Shown here: positions 41,986-51,027 of the stretch, one piece after another | How positions within the stretch are numbered: position 1 is the first letter of the stretch | How the letters are laid out: every line of letters begins with the position of its first letter | Source: Ruania alba | GTDB lineage: Bacteria > Actinomycetota > Actinomycetes > Actinomycetales > Beutenbergiaceae | Reading direction: 5' to 3' | DNA: 64,000 nucleotides | Assembly: GCF_900105765.1 (NCBI RefSeq) | Contig: NZ_FNTX01000001.1 | Span: forward strand, 558,001 to 622,000 | The notes under the pieces: model-generated | Seen by the model: only the letters and a program-made list of their open reading frames with translations | Told to the model about the DNA's origin: nothing | The model's database searches: none | Program-made: the position numbers and the translations under genes

Positions 41986-42365
41986 GGGAGGCTGCGCGGG
42001 AGAACGAGCGTGGGTCGGCCCTGGTCGACTTCCTGCTCGTCTCGGTGCTGGTGACCGCGCTGATGCTCGCGGTGGTGCAGCTCGCCCTGACGCTGCACGT
42101 GCGCACGGTGCTCATCGATGCCGCGGCCGAGGGGGCCCGGTTCGGCGCCCTGCACGGGAGCTCGATCACGGCCGGGCAGGAACGCACGGCTGCGTTGATC
42201 GATGCGACGCTTCCGAGCGCGTACGCGCAGCAGGTGACGGCGGAGCTGGGCAGTGCCGATGGCGTGGAGCTCGTGCAGGTGCATGTGAGCGCTCCGGTCC
42301 CGGTGATCGGGCTGCTCGGCCCGTCCGGGGTGATCAGCGTGACGGGTCGGGCGGTCGCGGAGTGA
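41982..42365 (+). CDS. tadE: TadE-like minor pseudopilin
   Basis: The 127-residue protein reads ENERGSALVDFLLVSVLVTA, then LMLAVVQLALTLHVRTVLID and AAAEGARFGA, the TadE signature with a cleavage site after Gly11. It overlaps the pilin gene by 4 bases (ATGA) and is overlapped by the next gene. Confidence 0.85.
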   Translation: MREAARENERGSALVDFLLVSVLVTALMLAVVQLALTLHVRTVLIDAAAEGARFGALHGSSITAGQERTAALIDATLPSAYAQQVTAELGSADGVELVQVHVSAPVPVIGLLGPSGVISVTGRAVAE

Positions 42366-42859
42366 GCGGTGACGTGCCTTCCCTGGGCGTGGCGCGATGG
42401 GTGCGGCGCCGCTGGGCGCAGGTGCGTGCCGGCGACGATGCCGGCAGCGCCGTGGTGGAGTTCCTCGGTGTCGCGCTCATCCTGCTCATCCCGACCGTGT
42501 ACCTGATCATCACGCTGAGCAGGGTGCAGGCGGCCGCGTTCGCTGCCGACGGCGCCGCACGGGACGCGGGGCGTCTCATCGCTCAGGCGGAATCCCAGGA
42601 GGAAGGGGCAGCCCACGCGGCCTACGCCGTGGAACTGGCATTCGCCGACCAGGGCTTCGAGGTGGACGGCGAGCAGGCCCTGGACGTGACGTGCTCCGGT
42701 GATCCCTGTCTGAGCCCGGGCTCCTACATCCACCTGCAGGTGAGTACCGATGTCGAACTGCCGCTCGTCCCGGAGTTCCTCACCGAGGCGCTGGCCACCG
42801 AGGTGCACGTGCAGGGAGAGGCGATGGCCGCCGTCGACGACTACCGGGCTGGCGGTTGA
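42362..42859 (+). CDS. second TadE/TadF-like pseudopilin
   Basis: The 165-residue protein has GDDAGSAVVEFLGVALILLI with a prepilin-like Gly and the Glu kept in VVEF, a helix of about 20 residues and an outer domain with one cysteine pair (DVTCSGDPCLSPGS). The GTG start overlaps the preceding stop (GTGA). With TadE it would start pilus assembly. Confidence 0.8.
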   Translation: MSGDVPSLGVARWVRRRWAQVRAGDDAGSAVVEFLGVALILLIPTVYLIITLSRVQAAAFAADGAARDAGRLIAQAESQEEGAAHAAYAVELAFADQGFEVDGEQALDVTCSGDPCLSPGSYIHLQVSTDVELPLVPEFLTEALATEVHVQGEAMAAVDDYRAGG

Positions 42860-42872
42860 GGTGGCCGGATCG

Positions 42873-43361
42873 ATGCGAACCCTGCGTGCACGGTGGCGTG
42901 ATGCTCGCGGCGGGCACCGCGAGGACGGCCAGATCCTGCTGCTGTCGATCGTCTACGGGGCCATCACGCTGGCTCTGGTGCTGGTGGTGATCGCTGTGTC
43001 GGCGATCTACCTGGAACGCAAGGACCTGCTGTCCCTGGCCGATGCGCTCGCGGCCGACGCCGCCGACGCCGCCGATGAGACGACTTTCTATACCGAGGGT
43101 CGCGGAGACCCCGGGCAGCTCCCGCTCACTGACGCCTCGGTCCGTGACTCGGTGGAGGAGTACCTGGCCGCAGCGCCGGCGAGCATGGTCGACTTCGAGG
43201 ACTTTGCCGTGGTCCCACCCACCGGAACGCCCGACGGCGAGATCGCCGAGGTCTCACTCACCGCCCGGGTACGTCCGCCCGTGCTGCCGTGGGCGCTGCT
43301 CCCGTTCGCGGACGGCTTCCAGATCGAGGTGACCGCCTACGGTGAGCCGGACGTGCCCTGA
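42873..43361 (+). CDS. TadG-like pilus-associated membrane protein
   Basis: The 162-residue protein has REDGQILLLSIVYGAITLAL, VLVVIAVSAIYLERKDLLSL, ADALAADAADAADETTF, the pattern of TadG/Flp-pilus putative proteins (one N-terminal helix and an outer domain). GAGGTGG lies about 9 bases before the ATG at 42873; a GTG at 42861 in the same frame is an alternative start. It closes the Tad operon; no prepilin peptidase gene is visible. Confidence 0.75.
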   Translation: MRTLRARWRDARGGHREDGQILLLSIVYGAITLALVLVVIAVSAIYLERKDLLSLADALAADAADAADETTFYTEGRGDPGQLPLTDASVRDSVEEYLAAAPASMVDFEDFAVVPPTGTPDGEIAEVSLTARVRPPVLPWALLPFADGFQIEVTAYGEPDVP

Positions 43362-43550
43362 CGTAGACGGTCCGTGGGTGGTCGGCCTTCTCTCGTCCGG
43401 AGGCGTCCGGGGCCGAGGCGAAGGCACGCACCGGGAAGGCGACCAACCCGCCCCGCCCTACGGGGCGCTCGGTCGGTGCGCCCACGTCCCGCCAGTGTGT
43501 GTCGGTGTCCGCATACTCCGACTGCCGCGCGGGCAGGCAGGGCAGATGGA

Positions 43551-46235
43551 TCAGTCCGTCCTACGCGTGGAAGCCACCCGGGCGAGTTCAGTGCGGTTGG
43601 CGACCCCCAGCTTCGCGTAGACGTGCGCGAGATGGGTCTTGACGGTTCCCGGCGCGATGAACAAGCGTTGCCCGATCTGCGGGTTGGACAGGCCGTCGAC
43701 GGCCAGTGCGATCACGGACAGCTCCGTTGGCGTCACACTGTCCCAGCCGGTTTCCGGACGACGGCGCGGCCCACGGGACCGGGAGGCGTAGTCTGCGGCC
43801 TCCCAGAGTGTGAGCTTCTGCCCCTGGCCGAACGCCTCGCGGAGGTGTGGGTCCTCCAGGGACGTGTCCGCGGTGGGCTCTCCGACCCACGAGCGACCGG
43901 CATACCCGGACTCGTGTCGGGCGCGGCGGACCGCACCGGAGAGTATCGCGGCGGGCTCGGTCCGGCCGCGAGCGGAGAGCTGACCGATGATGGCTTCCAG
44001 GGTGTCGATGCAGCCGGGTACCTGACGATGCTTCGACCTGATCCGCAAGGCCTCGTAGCGGTGGTCCAGTGCCTGTTCGGGGTGCTCTGTCAGCTCGGCT
44101 CGCAGCTCGGCGGCCTCGGCTTGGCATTCGGGGAGACCCAATGCGTCGGCACGGGTGGACAGCGTGGCCAGCAGGCTTCGAGCCCGGTCCGACTCTCCGC
44201 TACGGAGCAGAGCGGCGACCAGAACGGCCTGGGTCTGCGGGGTCAGTGCGGTGTCGTCGACGGCGAGCGCCGCGCCTTCGCGTCGGCACCACTGCGCCGC
44301 CATGTCCGGGGCGTCGCGCGCCAGAGCGACGAGCGCGGCCGTTCGCTCCCATCCGGGCACGAAGGGTGTCACATCTCTGTCATTGACAAGCTGGTCGATC
44401 TCGGCGAGGGCGCGTTCGGCGCCGTCCAAGTCGCCGCGTAAGCGGCGCATGTCAGCGACCGCACTGAGTGCGACACCGAGGCGGTGGACGTCGTTGAGTG
44501 GCCGCGCGGCAGCAGCCGAGTGCTCCGCGGCGTCGGCAGCACGATGCACGTCACCGGACTTGGCCAATGCGCGAGCGAGGAAGCTCAGTCCTGTCGTGGC
44601 GACACCCCGGTGACCACGTTCGAGCAGAGCATCGGAGGCGTCGTCGAGCAGCTGAATCGCCTCGGTGTACTCCTCGCGCATCAGGTGGAGAAGTCCCAGA
44701 ACTACCTGTGCACCATCCCCGACGAACCCGACCGTGCGCTCTCGCGCCTGCCGTGCCACGTCGGCCGCGAGCTCTCGAGCCGCGTCGAGATCGGTGTTGA
44801 TGAGATCGATGGCCAGGAAAAGCCTCGCCTGGAGGATTGTCGGCCAGTCGTCGAACTCGAGGGCCATCGACTCCGCCTGCTCGGCAGCGGAGACCCGTTC
44901 GGTTCGGTACGCGGTCGGATCCGCTACGATCGCGATGCCGAGCAACACTCTGGCCTGGATCATGCTGAGGTCTTCCCGTCCCGCGTGATGAGCCCGACGA
45001 AGTACGGCCAGGCCCTCTTCGGACGAACCCTCCAGATGCCAGAGCCAGGCGATCTCCCCGGCGAGCGCTCGTGCGGGCGCCGAATCCTCCAGCTCCAGGC
45101 CCCAGTCGAGTGCAGCCTTGTGGTTGGCGTAGTCGCGACTCACGCCCCTTCGCCAGGCATCGACGTCGTCGTCCCGCAGCCGGGTGATCGCCCTGGCCAG
45201 ATCCAGATGTGCCGTCAGATGGCGCTCGCGGACCTGTTCGCCGTCGGGTGACTCCTCCAGACGCGCGGACGCGAACGCATGCACGACGGCGAGCATGGCG
45301 TACCTCGCCTCGGGGCCGGTGGTGTCGGCGATCACCAGCGATGAATTCACCAGACCCCTCATCGCCTTGAGGACGCCGCTCTGCGGAAGGTGTCCGAAGC
45401 CACAGACCTCGGCCGCCGTGGAGATGGTGAACCCGGGCCGGAAGATCGCGAGTCGACGGAAGAGGGTCCGCTCATTCTCGTTCAGAAGGTCGTGGCTCCA
45501 ACGCAGGGACGCCTGCAGGCTGCGTTGACGGAAAGGCGCGGTTCGCGGTCCGCCATCCAGGAGCCCCAGCGGGTCCTTGAGCGCCTCCGCGATCTCGCGG
45601 AGGGTGAGGGTCCGGGCCCACCCCGCCGCGAGCTCCACCGCGAGCGGCAACCGGTCGAGCCGGTCACAGACCCGCCGCGCCTCCTGAATGACCGGCCCCG
45701 GCCCCTGAAGGCCGGCGCGATCGCGAAACAGGTCGAGCGCGTCGTCCAGGGACAACGGCGGTACCCGGTACACGTGCTCGCCCTCGATATCGGCCGGTGC
45801 CCGACTGGTGAGGAGGAAACCACAATGCCCGGCCTCGCTGGACACGCTGTGGACGAACGCCGCCACCTCGTCGAGGACGTGCTCGCAGTTGTCGAGCACC
45901 AGCAGCATCCGGCGCTGCCGAATCTCCCTCGCCAGCGCAGATCCGCTGCGGAGTCCGGACGGGAGGACCTCATCAAGAGCGGACAGCACCCGAGTCAGGA
46001 CGTGGTCCGGCCCTCGGTCGCCGCCGAGCTCCACCCACCACACGCCGTCGACCCAGGCTTCTGCAGTCCGCGTGGCGACAGCCTGCGCCAACCTCGACTT
46101 GCCGACGCCGCCGGGTCCCACCAGCGTGACGGTCCGCATCCCAGCCAGGCTCGACGCAATCTGCGCCACTTCGCCACGCCGCCCGATGAACGTCGACAGT
46201 TCAGGTGGCGCGTGATGCACGGCACGGGTGGACAC
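43551..46235 (-). CDS. LAL-type LuxR transcriptional regulator with STAND ATPase
   Basis: The 894-residue protein has a nucleotide-binding module at the N-terminus (TFIGRRGEVAQIASSLAGMR, Walker A LVGPGGVGKSRLA, Walker B MLLVLDNCEHVL, GHCGFLLTSR, LPLAVELAAGWA), a long helical TPR-like sensor region and a C-terminal LuxR HTH (VTPTELSVIALAVDGLSNPQ, then FIAPGTVKTHLAHVYAKLGV). Such large ATP-dependent activators answer small inducers. The GTG start is marked by CAGAAT 7 bases upstream (46243-46248, minus strand). It is divergent from the reductase gene, which may be its target. The inducer is unknown. Confidence 0.92.
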   Translation of the reverse strand: MSTRAVHHAPPELSTFIGRRGEVAQIASSLAGMRTVTLVGPGGVGKSRLAQAVATRTAEAWVDGVWWVELGGDRGPDHVLTRVLSALDEVLPSGLRSGSALAREIRQRRMLLVLDNCEHVLDEVAAFVHSVSSEAGHCGFLLTSRAPADIEGEHVYRVPPLSLDDALDLFRDRAGLQGPGPVIQEARRVCDRLDRLPLAVELAAGWARTLTLREIAEALKDPLGLLDGGPRTAPFRQRSLQASLRWSHDLLNENERTLFRRLAIFRPGFTISTAAEVCGFGHLPQSGVLKAMRGLVNSSLVIADTTGPEARYAMLAVVHAFASARLEESPDGEQVRERHLTAHLDLARAITRLRDDDVDAWRRGVSRDYANHKAALDWGLELEDSAPARALAGEIAWLWHLEGSSEEGLAVLRRAHHAGREDLSMIQARVLLGIAIVADPTAYRTERVSAAEQAESMALEFDDWPTILQARLFLAIDLINTDLDAARELAADVARQARERTVGFVGDGAQVVLGLLHLMREEYTEAIQLLDDASDALLERGHRGVATTGLSFLARALAKSGDVHRAADAAEHSAAAARPLNDVHRLGVALSAVADMRRLRGDLDGAERALAEIDQLVNDRDVTPFVPGWERTAALVALARDAPDMAAQWCRREGAALAVDDTALTPQTQAVLVAALLRSGESDRARSLLATLSTRADALGLPECQAEAAELRAELTEHPEQALDHRYEALRIRSKHRQVPGCIDTLEAIIGQLSARGRTEPAAILSGAVRRARHESGYAGRSWVGEPTADTSLEDPHLREAFGQGQKLTLWEAADYASRSRGPRRRPETGWDSVTPTELSVIALAVDGLSNPQIGQRLFIAPGTVKTHLAHVYAKLGVANRTELARVASTRRTD

Positions 46236-46375
46236 CTCGGCGATTCTGCCAGCCTGCCGGAGTTCCCACCCGGTTCTATTCCCTGTGACCGGATCTCTGC
46301 CATCTGGCCGATGTTCTCCTCGCGTTGTCGCCACGATCCTGTGCTGTACGCATCGGAGCCGAACAGGAGACGGAC

Positions 46376-46981
46376 ATGACCGAGAACAAGCGCACAATCG
46401 TCGCCAACATCACCTTGTCGCTGGACGGCCGCACGAACGGACCCGGCGGTGACGCAGACATGGGCTGGCTCGTTCCCCATGCGATCACCGACGGCGCGCG
46501 GGACGGGATGACCCGAATGAGCAGCGGGGCCGACCATGCACTCCTGGGTCGCAAGAACTACGAGGGATTCGCAGGTTTCTGGCCAGGAGTCGCAGACGAC
46601 GAGAACGCCGATCCTCGTGACCGCGCATTCTCACGTTGGCTCAATGACGTGGAGAAGACCGTGTTCTCCTCGACTCTCACCCAGGCCGCATGGCCGAACG
46701 GGCAGGACGCCGAGGTCGTCGACGGGGACCCGGCCAGTGTCGTGGCGAGGCTGCGAAAGGAGGCCGGTGGTGACGTCGTCGTGCTCGCCAGCTCGAGCGT
46801 GATCAAAGCCCTACTCGAAGCCGACGCGATCGACAGGTTGAGCATCAACCTCTGCCCCGAACTCGTCGGGGGCGGTGCCCGGCTCTTCGAGGACGGCCTC
46901 CCGACGACCTCCTGGAAGCTGACCGATTTCACCACCAGCAACACTGGTGCAGTGTGGATGTTCTACGACCGCGCTCGCTGA
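46376..46981 (+). CDS. RibD C-terminal/dihydrofolate-reductase-like protein
   Basis: The 201-residue protein reads RTIVANITLSLDGRTNGPGG, then HALLGRKNYEGFAGFWPGVA, DVVVLASSSVIKALLEADAI, DRLSINLCPELVGGGARLFE, the fold of the RibD-C/YwjB-YyaP reductases. The substrate is not a sure thing; many act as general NADPH reductases. CAGGAGACGG precedes the ATG. It is divergent from the LAL regulator. Confidence 0.88.
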   Translation: MTENKRTIVANITLSLDGRTNGPGGDADMGWLVPHAITDGARDGMTRMSSGADHALLGRKNYEGFAGFWPGVADDENADPRDRAFSRWLNDVEKTVFSSTLTQAAWPNGQDAEVVDGDPASVVARLRKEAGGDVVVLASSSVIKALLEADAIDRLSINLCPELVGGGARLFEDGLPTTSWKLTDFTTSNTGAVWMFYDRAR

Positions 46982-47077
46982 GGGACGACGTAGGTCGTGA
47001 CTGATGGTAGAAGCGGTGGTGAGCGTCAGGCTGATGCCCATCGGCGGGGAGGCGTCGAGACGCCACGTCGTCCCTCA
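46979..47077. terminator. long-range inverted repeat between convergent genes
   Basis: TGAGGGACGACGT (46979-46991) is exactly complementary to 47065-47077, and a smaller GGCGTC/GACGCC hairpin (47051-47064) lies directly inside the right arm. It spans the gap between the reductase and the converging membrane protein gene, so a bidirectional terminator is likely. Confidence 0.35.
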
Positions 47078-47114
47078 CGCATGAGGTCCCACCAGTGGAG
47101 TCCTCCGAGGAGCC

Positions 47115-48056
47115 TCACCAGACGGCCAGCATCAGGGCAGCAGTGACGACCAGGTAGAGGATGAACCAGACCACGCTCGCCAGCTGGGGCCGCCGGTAGT
47201 AGGCTGCGGCGTGCTCCTTGAGCGGCGAGTGGTAGCGCGTCTTGGCCACCCACCAGAGCAGCAGGTGCCAGACCACGATGGCGCAGATCGGCTGGCCGAT
47301 CAGGATGACGAGCGCGCCGACCGTCCGCCACGACTCGTCCGGGACGACCCGAGAGATTCCGAAGGCGATCACGCCCATCGGTGCGAAGCCAACGACGTAG
47401 CCGACGAACCCGGGAATCAACTGGCTGCCGATGAGACCGGCGCGGGTGAAGCGGCGCAGGGTGTAGTCGACAACGGGCAGACGCCCCGCGCCCGTCCAGG
47501 TGCTGCCCCGGCGGACCGAAGCTGTCGCCTCGTCCTCCATGGGCATCCCCGAGGCTTCGAACACGCTGGTCACCTGCTCGACCGGGTCCGCGTCGGCCAG
47601 GCCCCGCCGGGTGGCTCGGATGCTCAGCAGCAGCGGGATCCCGGCGATCGCGATGGCTACCACCATGGCTACGGCCCAGGGGAGGGGTACGTTCTCGCCG
47701 ATCTCGCCCAGGTAGATCCCGTTCAGGGTGAGCAGCGCGAGCACGAGCACCACGATCCACACGGTCCGCAGTGTCCGCGCCCACCGGGGGATGCCGTGGA
47801 AGTCGTGCCGGACCGGGCCGTAGGTGATCGATTCCGGAGTCGGCGGCATCTCGAAGACACGGAGCCGTGCTCCGCCGCGTTGGAGGATCTCCCCCTCACC
47901 CGCGATGGTGGTGATCGTGCCGTGTGCGCCGGTCACCTCCACCGCACCCGGGCCGCCGCGGACCGTGACGACCTCTCCCTTGAAGCGCCCCGCGCTCGCA
48001 TAGGCTCGTGCCGTCTGCTGGTGGTACTCGTGGACCTGATAGGGCTGGTTCGTCAT
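47115..48056 (-). CDS. membrane protein of unknown function
   Basis: The 313-residue protein has a soluble N-terminal part of ~90 residues rich in beta-strand (GRFKGEVVTVRGGPGAVEVT, GTITTIAGEGEILQRGG) and about five hydrophobic segments (TVWIVVLVLALLTLNGIYLG, WAVAMVVAIAIAGIPLLLSI, PGFVGYVVGFAPMGVIAFGI, LVILIGQPICAIVVWHLLLW, VVWFILYLVVTAALMLAVW). I recognise no family. It may share a transcript direction with the DJ-1-like gene but the gap is 101 bases. Confidence 0.65.
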   Translation of the reverse strand: MTNQPYQVHEYHQQTARAYASAGRFKGEVVTVRGGPGAVEVTGAHGTITTIAGEGEILQRGGARLRVFEMPPTPESITYGPVRHDFHGIPRWARTLRTVWIVVLVLALLTLNGIYLGEIGENVPLPWAVAMVVAIAIAGIPLLLSIRATRRGLADADPVEQVTSVFEASGMPMEDEATASVRRGSTWTGAGRLPVVDYTLRRFTRAGLIGSQLIPGFVGYVVGFAPMGVIAFGISRVVPDESWRTVGALVILIGQPICAIVVWHLLLWWVAKTRYHSPLKEHAAAYYRRPQLASVVWFILYLVVTAALMLAVW

Positions 48057-48157
48057 CGCGCGTTTTCCGTCGGGTGCTCCGACCGTATCGGAAGACCCAC
48101 GGTGACGCGGCCGGCACTACCGGCGGTGGAGGCACGGCCCGCCGATCGCCACCACCC

Positions 48158-48706
48158 TCAGGCGGTCTGGCCCGCGTGGGTTCCTTCCCGGAGCTCCTCG
48201 ATCAGCTTGGCGTTGAACGCGGGCAGGTCGGCCGGGGTGCGGCTGGAGACCAGCCCTTGGTCCACCACCACCTCCTCGTCCACCCAGGTGGCGCCAGCGT
48301 TGTGCAGATCGGTACGAAGGCTCGGGTAGGACGTGAGCCAGCGTCCACTGACCACCTCGGCGTCGGTGAGGATCCAGGCCCCGTGGCAGATCACCGCCAC
48401 CGGCTTGTGCTGGGCGAAGAACGCCCGGGTGAAGGCCACGGCGGCCTCGTCCATCCGCAGGTGGTCGGCGTTCACGACGCCACCGGGCAGCACCAGCGCG
48501 TCGAACTCACCGGCCTCCGCCGCGGAGCTGGTCATGTCGACCTGCTGCTCGTGCCCCTTCTTCCCGGTGATGGTGCCGGCGCTGGGGGAGACCAGCACCG
48601 CTTCGGCTCCTTCGGAGGTGACGGCGTCCCACGGGGAGGTCAGCTCGCTGTCCTCGTACCCGTCGGTGGCCAGGAACGCGACCCTGGTGTGGGTGAGCGT
48701 AGTCAT
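48158..48706 (-). CDS. DJ-1/PfpI-family protein (type 1 glutamine amidotransferase-like)
   Basis: The 182-residue protein shows RVAFLATDGYEDSELTSPWD, GEFDALVLPGGVVNADHLRM and the nucleophile elbow VAVICHGAWIL with Cys107 followed by His108. This matches the PfpI/YhbO subgroup, linked to general stress and glyoxal or protein repair. GAGAGGAG lies about 5 bases before the ATG. Confidence 0.9.
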   Translation of the reverse strand: MTTLTHTRVAFLATDGYEDSELTSPWDAVTSEGAEAVLVSPSAGTITGKKGHEQQVDMTSSAAEAGEFDALVLPGGVVNADHLRMDEAAVAFTRAFFAQHKPVAVICHGAWILTDAEVVSGRWLTSYPSLRTDLHNAGATWVDEEVVVDQGLVSSRTPADLPAFNAKLIEELREGTHAGQTA

Positions 48707-48777
48707 CGGCACTCCTCTCGGTGAGGTCTGCTGTCCTTCCACCGTAGGTCCGATGTCCCGGTTCAGCATCTGCGCCC

Positions 48778-51027
48778 TCAGCCCTGCGCTGAGAAGACCT
48801 CCCGCACGTCCTCCCACGCCTCGGCACGAGCGAACACCGGCACCCGGTCACGCTCGGTGACGTCGGCGTCCAGGGTCGCTCCGCCGTCGTGGGCTCGCCC
48901 GGACCACACGTCCACCCAGGTGCCTTCCGGCAGGTACACCGGCCAGGTGCGGGCCCCGGGCTCCAGCACCGGTGCGACCAGCAGGTCGTCCCCGAGCAGC
49001 CACTGCACCGGGTGCTCCCACACGGCAGGGTCGTCCGGGTGGTCGAAGTACAAGGGCCGCATCAGCGGCCGGGACGTCGCCACTGTCTCCCGCGCGGAGG
49101 CGGCGAGGTAGGGCACCAGCCGCTCGCGTAGCTCCACCAGTGCCCGCACCTCGGAGATCACCGCGGCGTCACCGGTGCGCTCGGCGATGTTCCACGGGGT
49201 GCGGTCCACCGAGGGTGTGCGGTGGTGGTTGAACTCGGAGTGGTACTGCATGATCGGCACGAACACGCTCGCCGCCATGGCCCGCACGTACAGCTCCGGC
49301 TCTGGGATCGGTCCGGAGAACCCGGCGATGTCCCAGCCCCAGTAGACGATCCCGCAGGCGGCCGCGCTCAGCCCGGCGAGCATCGACCACCGGAACGCCT
49401 CCCAGGTGGAGTTCTCGTCCCCGGCCCAGAACGCGCCATGCGCCTGCGAGCCGGTGAACCCGGCCCGGCTGAACGTCACCGGCGCCTTCCCGCACGATTC
49501 CAGCAGTCGCCCGTAGGCGGCCGCGTACCCGGTCGCGAAGGTGTTGTTCGCCTCATCGCCGCGACGGCCGTCCAGGTACACCAGGTCCGACCCCCAGGCG
49601 TGCTCCCCGCCGTCGGTCTTGAACCCGTCGATGCCCACCTCCTCCACCAGGTACCGGCGCTTGGCCGTCCACCAGTCGGCGGCCCGCTCGTCGGTGAGGT
49701 CCGGCATCAAGCCAAGCGGGAACCACCAGCCGCGGTTGCGATAGGGCCGCAGACTGCCATCCGGTGCCTCCTCCCGGACCAGCACCCCCTCCTCGATCGC
49801 CACTCGAGCGTCCGCCTTCGCCTGGCCGACCGGGTGCGGGCGCATCTTGATCAGCGGGATCTGCCACAGGTGCACCCGCACGTCACGGGCGTGCAGGGCG
49901 TCGACCATGCCCTTCGGGTCCGGCCAGGCGCCGTCCGCCGGGAAGGTGAAGTCCGCCAGCCGCATCGGCCCGCCGTCCTCACGTACCTCATACTTGGCGT
50001 CGCGGAAGGCGGTGAACGTTTGCTCGTCGCTCCATGCCTCGATCACCACGTTCCCCACCGGGATCTCGTGCTCGCGATGCAGCGCCAGCTGCCGCTCCAC
50101 CTCGGCCTGGGTGTTCCACTCGTTGCCGCTGGCCCACAGCCGGAACACCCAGTCGGGCAGCTCGGTGGGGCGGCCCACCTCGGTCAGGAATGCGTCCAGG
50201 ACGGCGGCCGGCTCACCCGCGTAGGTCGCCACACCGAGCAACGGCGTGGTCCCCGACGGCGCAGCCACCTCCGCGGTGATCTCCAGCCTGTCCGGGCTCG
50301 CCTCGCCGATGTCGAACCACACCCGGCGTGAGGTCTGCACATGGAAGCCCCACCCGGCGCCGCCGACCACGTGCGCGAACGGCATCGGCAGATAGGTGCG
50401 CCGGTGCGCGCCCTGGCTCTTGTACTGCTCGAAGACCACCGAGTCCAGTGAGGCTCCGCGGTGGTCGAGGGCGTCGTAGCGCTCCCCGAACCCGGTCACG
50501 CGCTCACCGGGTGCGAGTGGGAGGGCGAAGCGCACCTGGTGCACTCGTTTGCCGTCGTCGAGCACCTGGGTACCGGGAAGAACCCCGACGGCGTCCCCGG
50601 CCAGGTCCAGCACGTCGCCCTTGGCGTCGCGCCAGGTGGCTGACCGGCACTCGTAGAAGCGGGTCTTTTGCGCGTCACCGGTGCTGCTGCTGGTGTGGCC
50701 GACGAAGCGGTAGCGCACCCTTGTCCCCGCAGCCGGCGCCACGATCTCCGTTTGCCACCCGCCCGCTTGGCGGGCCTGACGTGCCTGCGCAGAGGCGAGG
50801 TGGCCGCCGTCGGTGGACTGCCCGCGCGAGGACCGGGCCACCGGCGCCAGCGAGACCGTGGTGACCGGTCCGCCGTCGACCTGGTACTCCAGATCCACAG
50901 CGGTGACCTCAGCGGAGGTGCGTACGCCGAGGCGCAGCGACTCTCCCGCAATGGGCTGCACGGGAGAGCGTTGCTCGGTGTCATGGGCGTAGGGGTGGCC
51001 GGAGCCGAGTGGCCGGTGCCGGATCAT
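48778..51027 (-). CDS. GH31 alpha-glycosidase
   Basis: The 749-residue enzyme has an N-terminal beta-sandwich, then the GH31 barrel with nucleophile Asp472 in GIDGFKTDGGEHAW and acid/base Asp537 in FWAGDENSTW. It lacks a signal peptide, so it acts in the cytoplasm on imported oligosaccharides. The KTDxGE form of the nucleophile loop is seen in alpha-xylosidases (YicI-like) as well as some alpha-glucosidases, so the sugar released is open. Its start overlaps the GH15 gene stop (ATGA), so both enzymes are made from one mRNA. Confidence 0.9.
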   Translation of the reverse strand: MIRHRPLGSGHPYAHDTEQRSPVQPIAGESLRLGVRTSAEVTAVDLEYQVDGGPVTTVSLAPVARSSRGQSTDGGHLASAQARQARQAGGWQTEIVAPAAGTRVRYRFVGHTSSSTGDAQKTRFYECRSATWRDAKGDVLDLAGDAVGVLPGTQVLDDGKRVHQVRFALPLAPGERVTGFGERYDALDHRGASLDSVVFEQYKSQGAHRRTYLPMPFAHVVGGAGWGFHVQTSRRVWFDIGEASPDRLEITAEVAAPSGTTPLLGVATYAGEPAAVLDAFLTEVGRPTELPDWVFRLWASGNEWNTQAEVERQLALHREHEIPVGNVVIEAWSDEQTFTAFRDAKYEVREDGGPMRLADFTFPADGAWPDPKGMVDALHARDVRVHLWQIPLIKMRPHPVGQAKADARVAIEEGVLVREEAPDGSLRPYRNRGWWFPLGLMPDLTDERAADWWTAKRRYLVEEVGIDGFKTDGGEHAWGSDLVYLDGRRGDEANNTFATGYAAAYGRLLESCGKAPVTFSRAGFTGSQAHGAFWAGDENSTWEAFRWSMLAGLSAAACGIVYWGWDIAGFSGPIPEPELYVRAMAASVFVPIMQYHSEFNHHRTPSVDRTPWNIAERTGDAAVISEVRALVELRERLVPYLAASARETVATSRPLMRPLYFDHPDDPAVWEHPVQWLLGDDLLVAPVLEPGARTWPVYLPEGTWVDVWSGRAHDGGATLDADVTERDRVPVFARAEAWEDVREVFSAQG

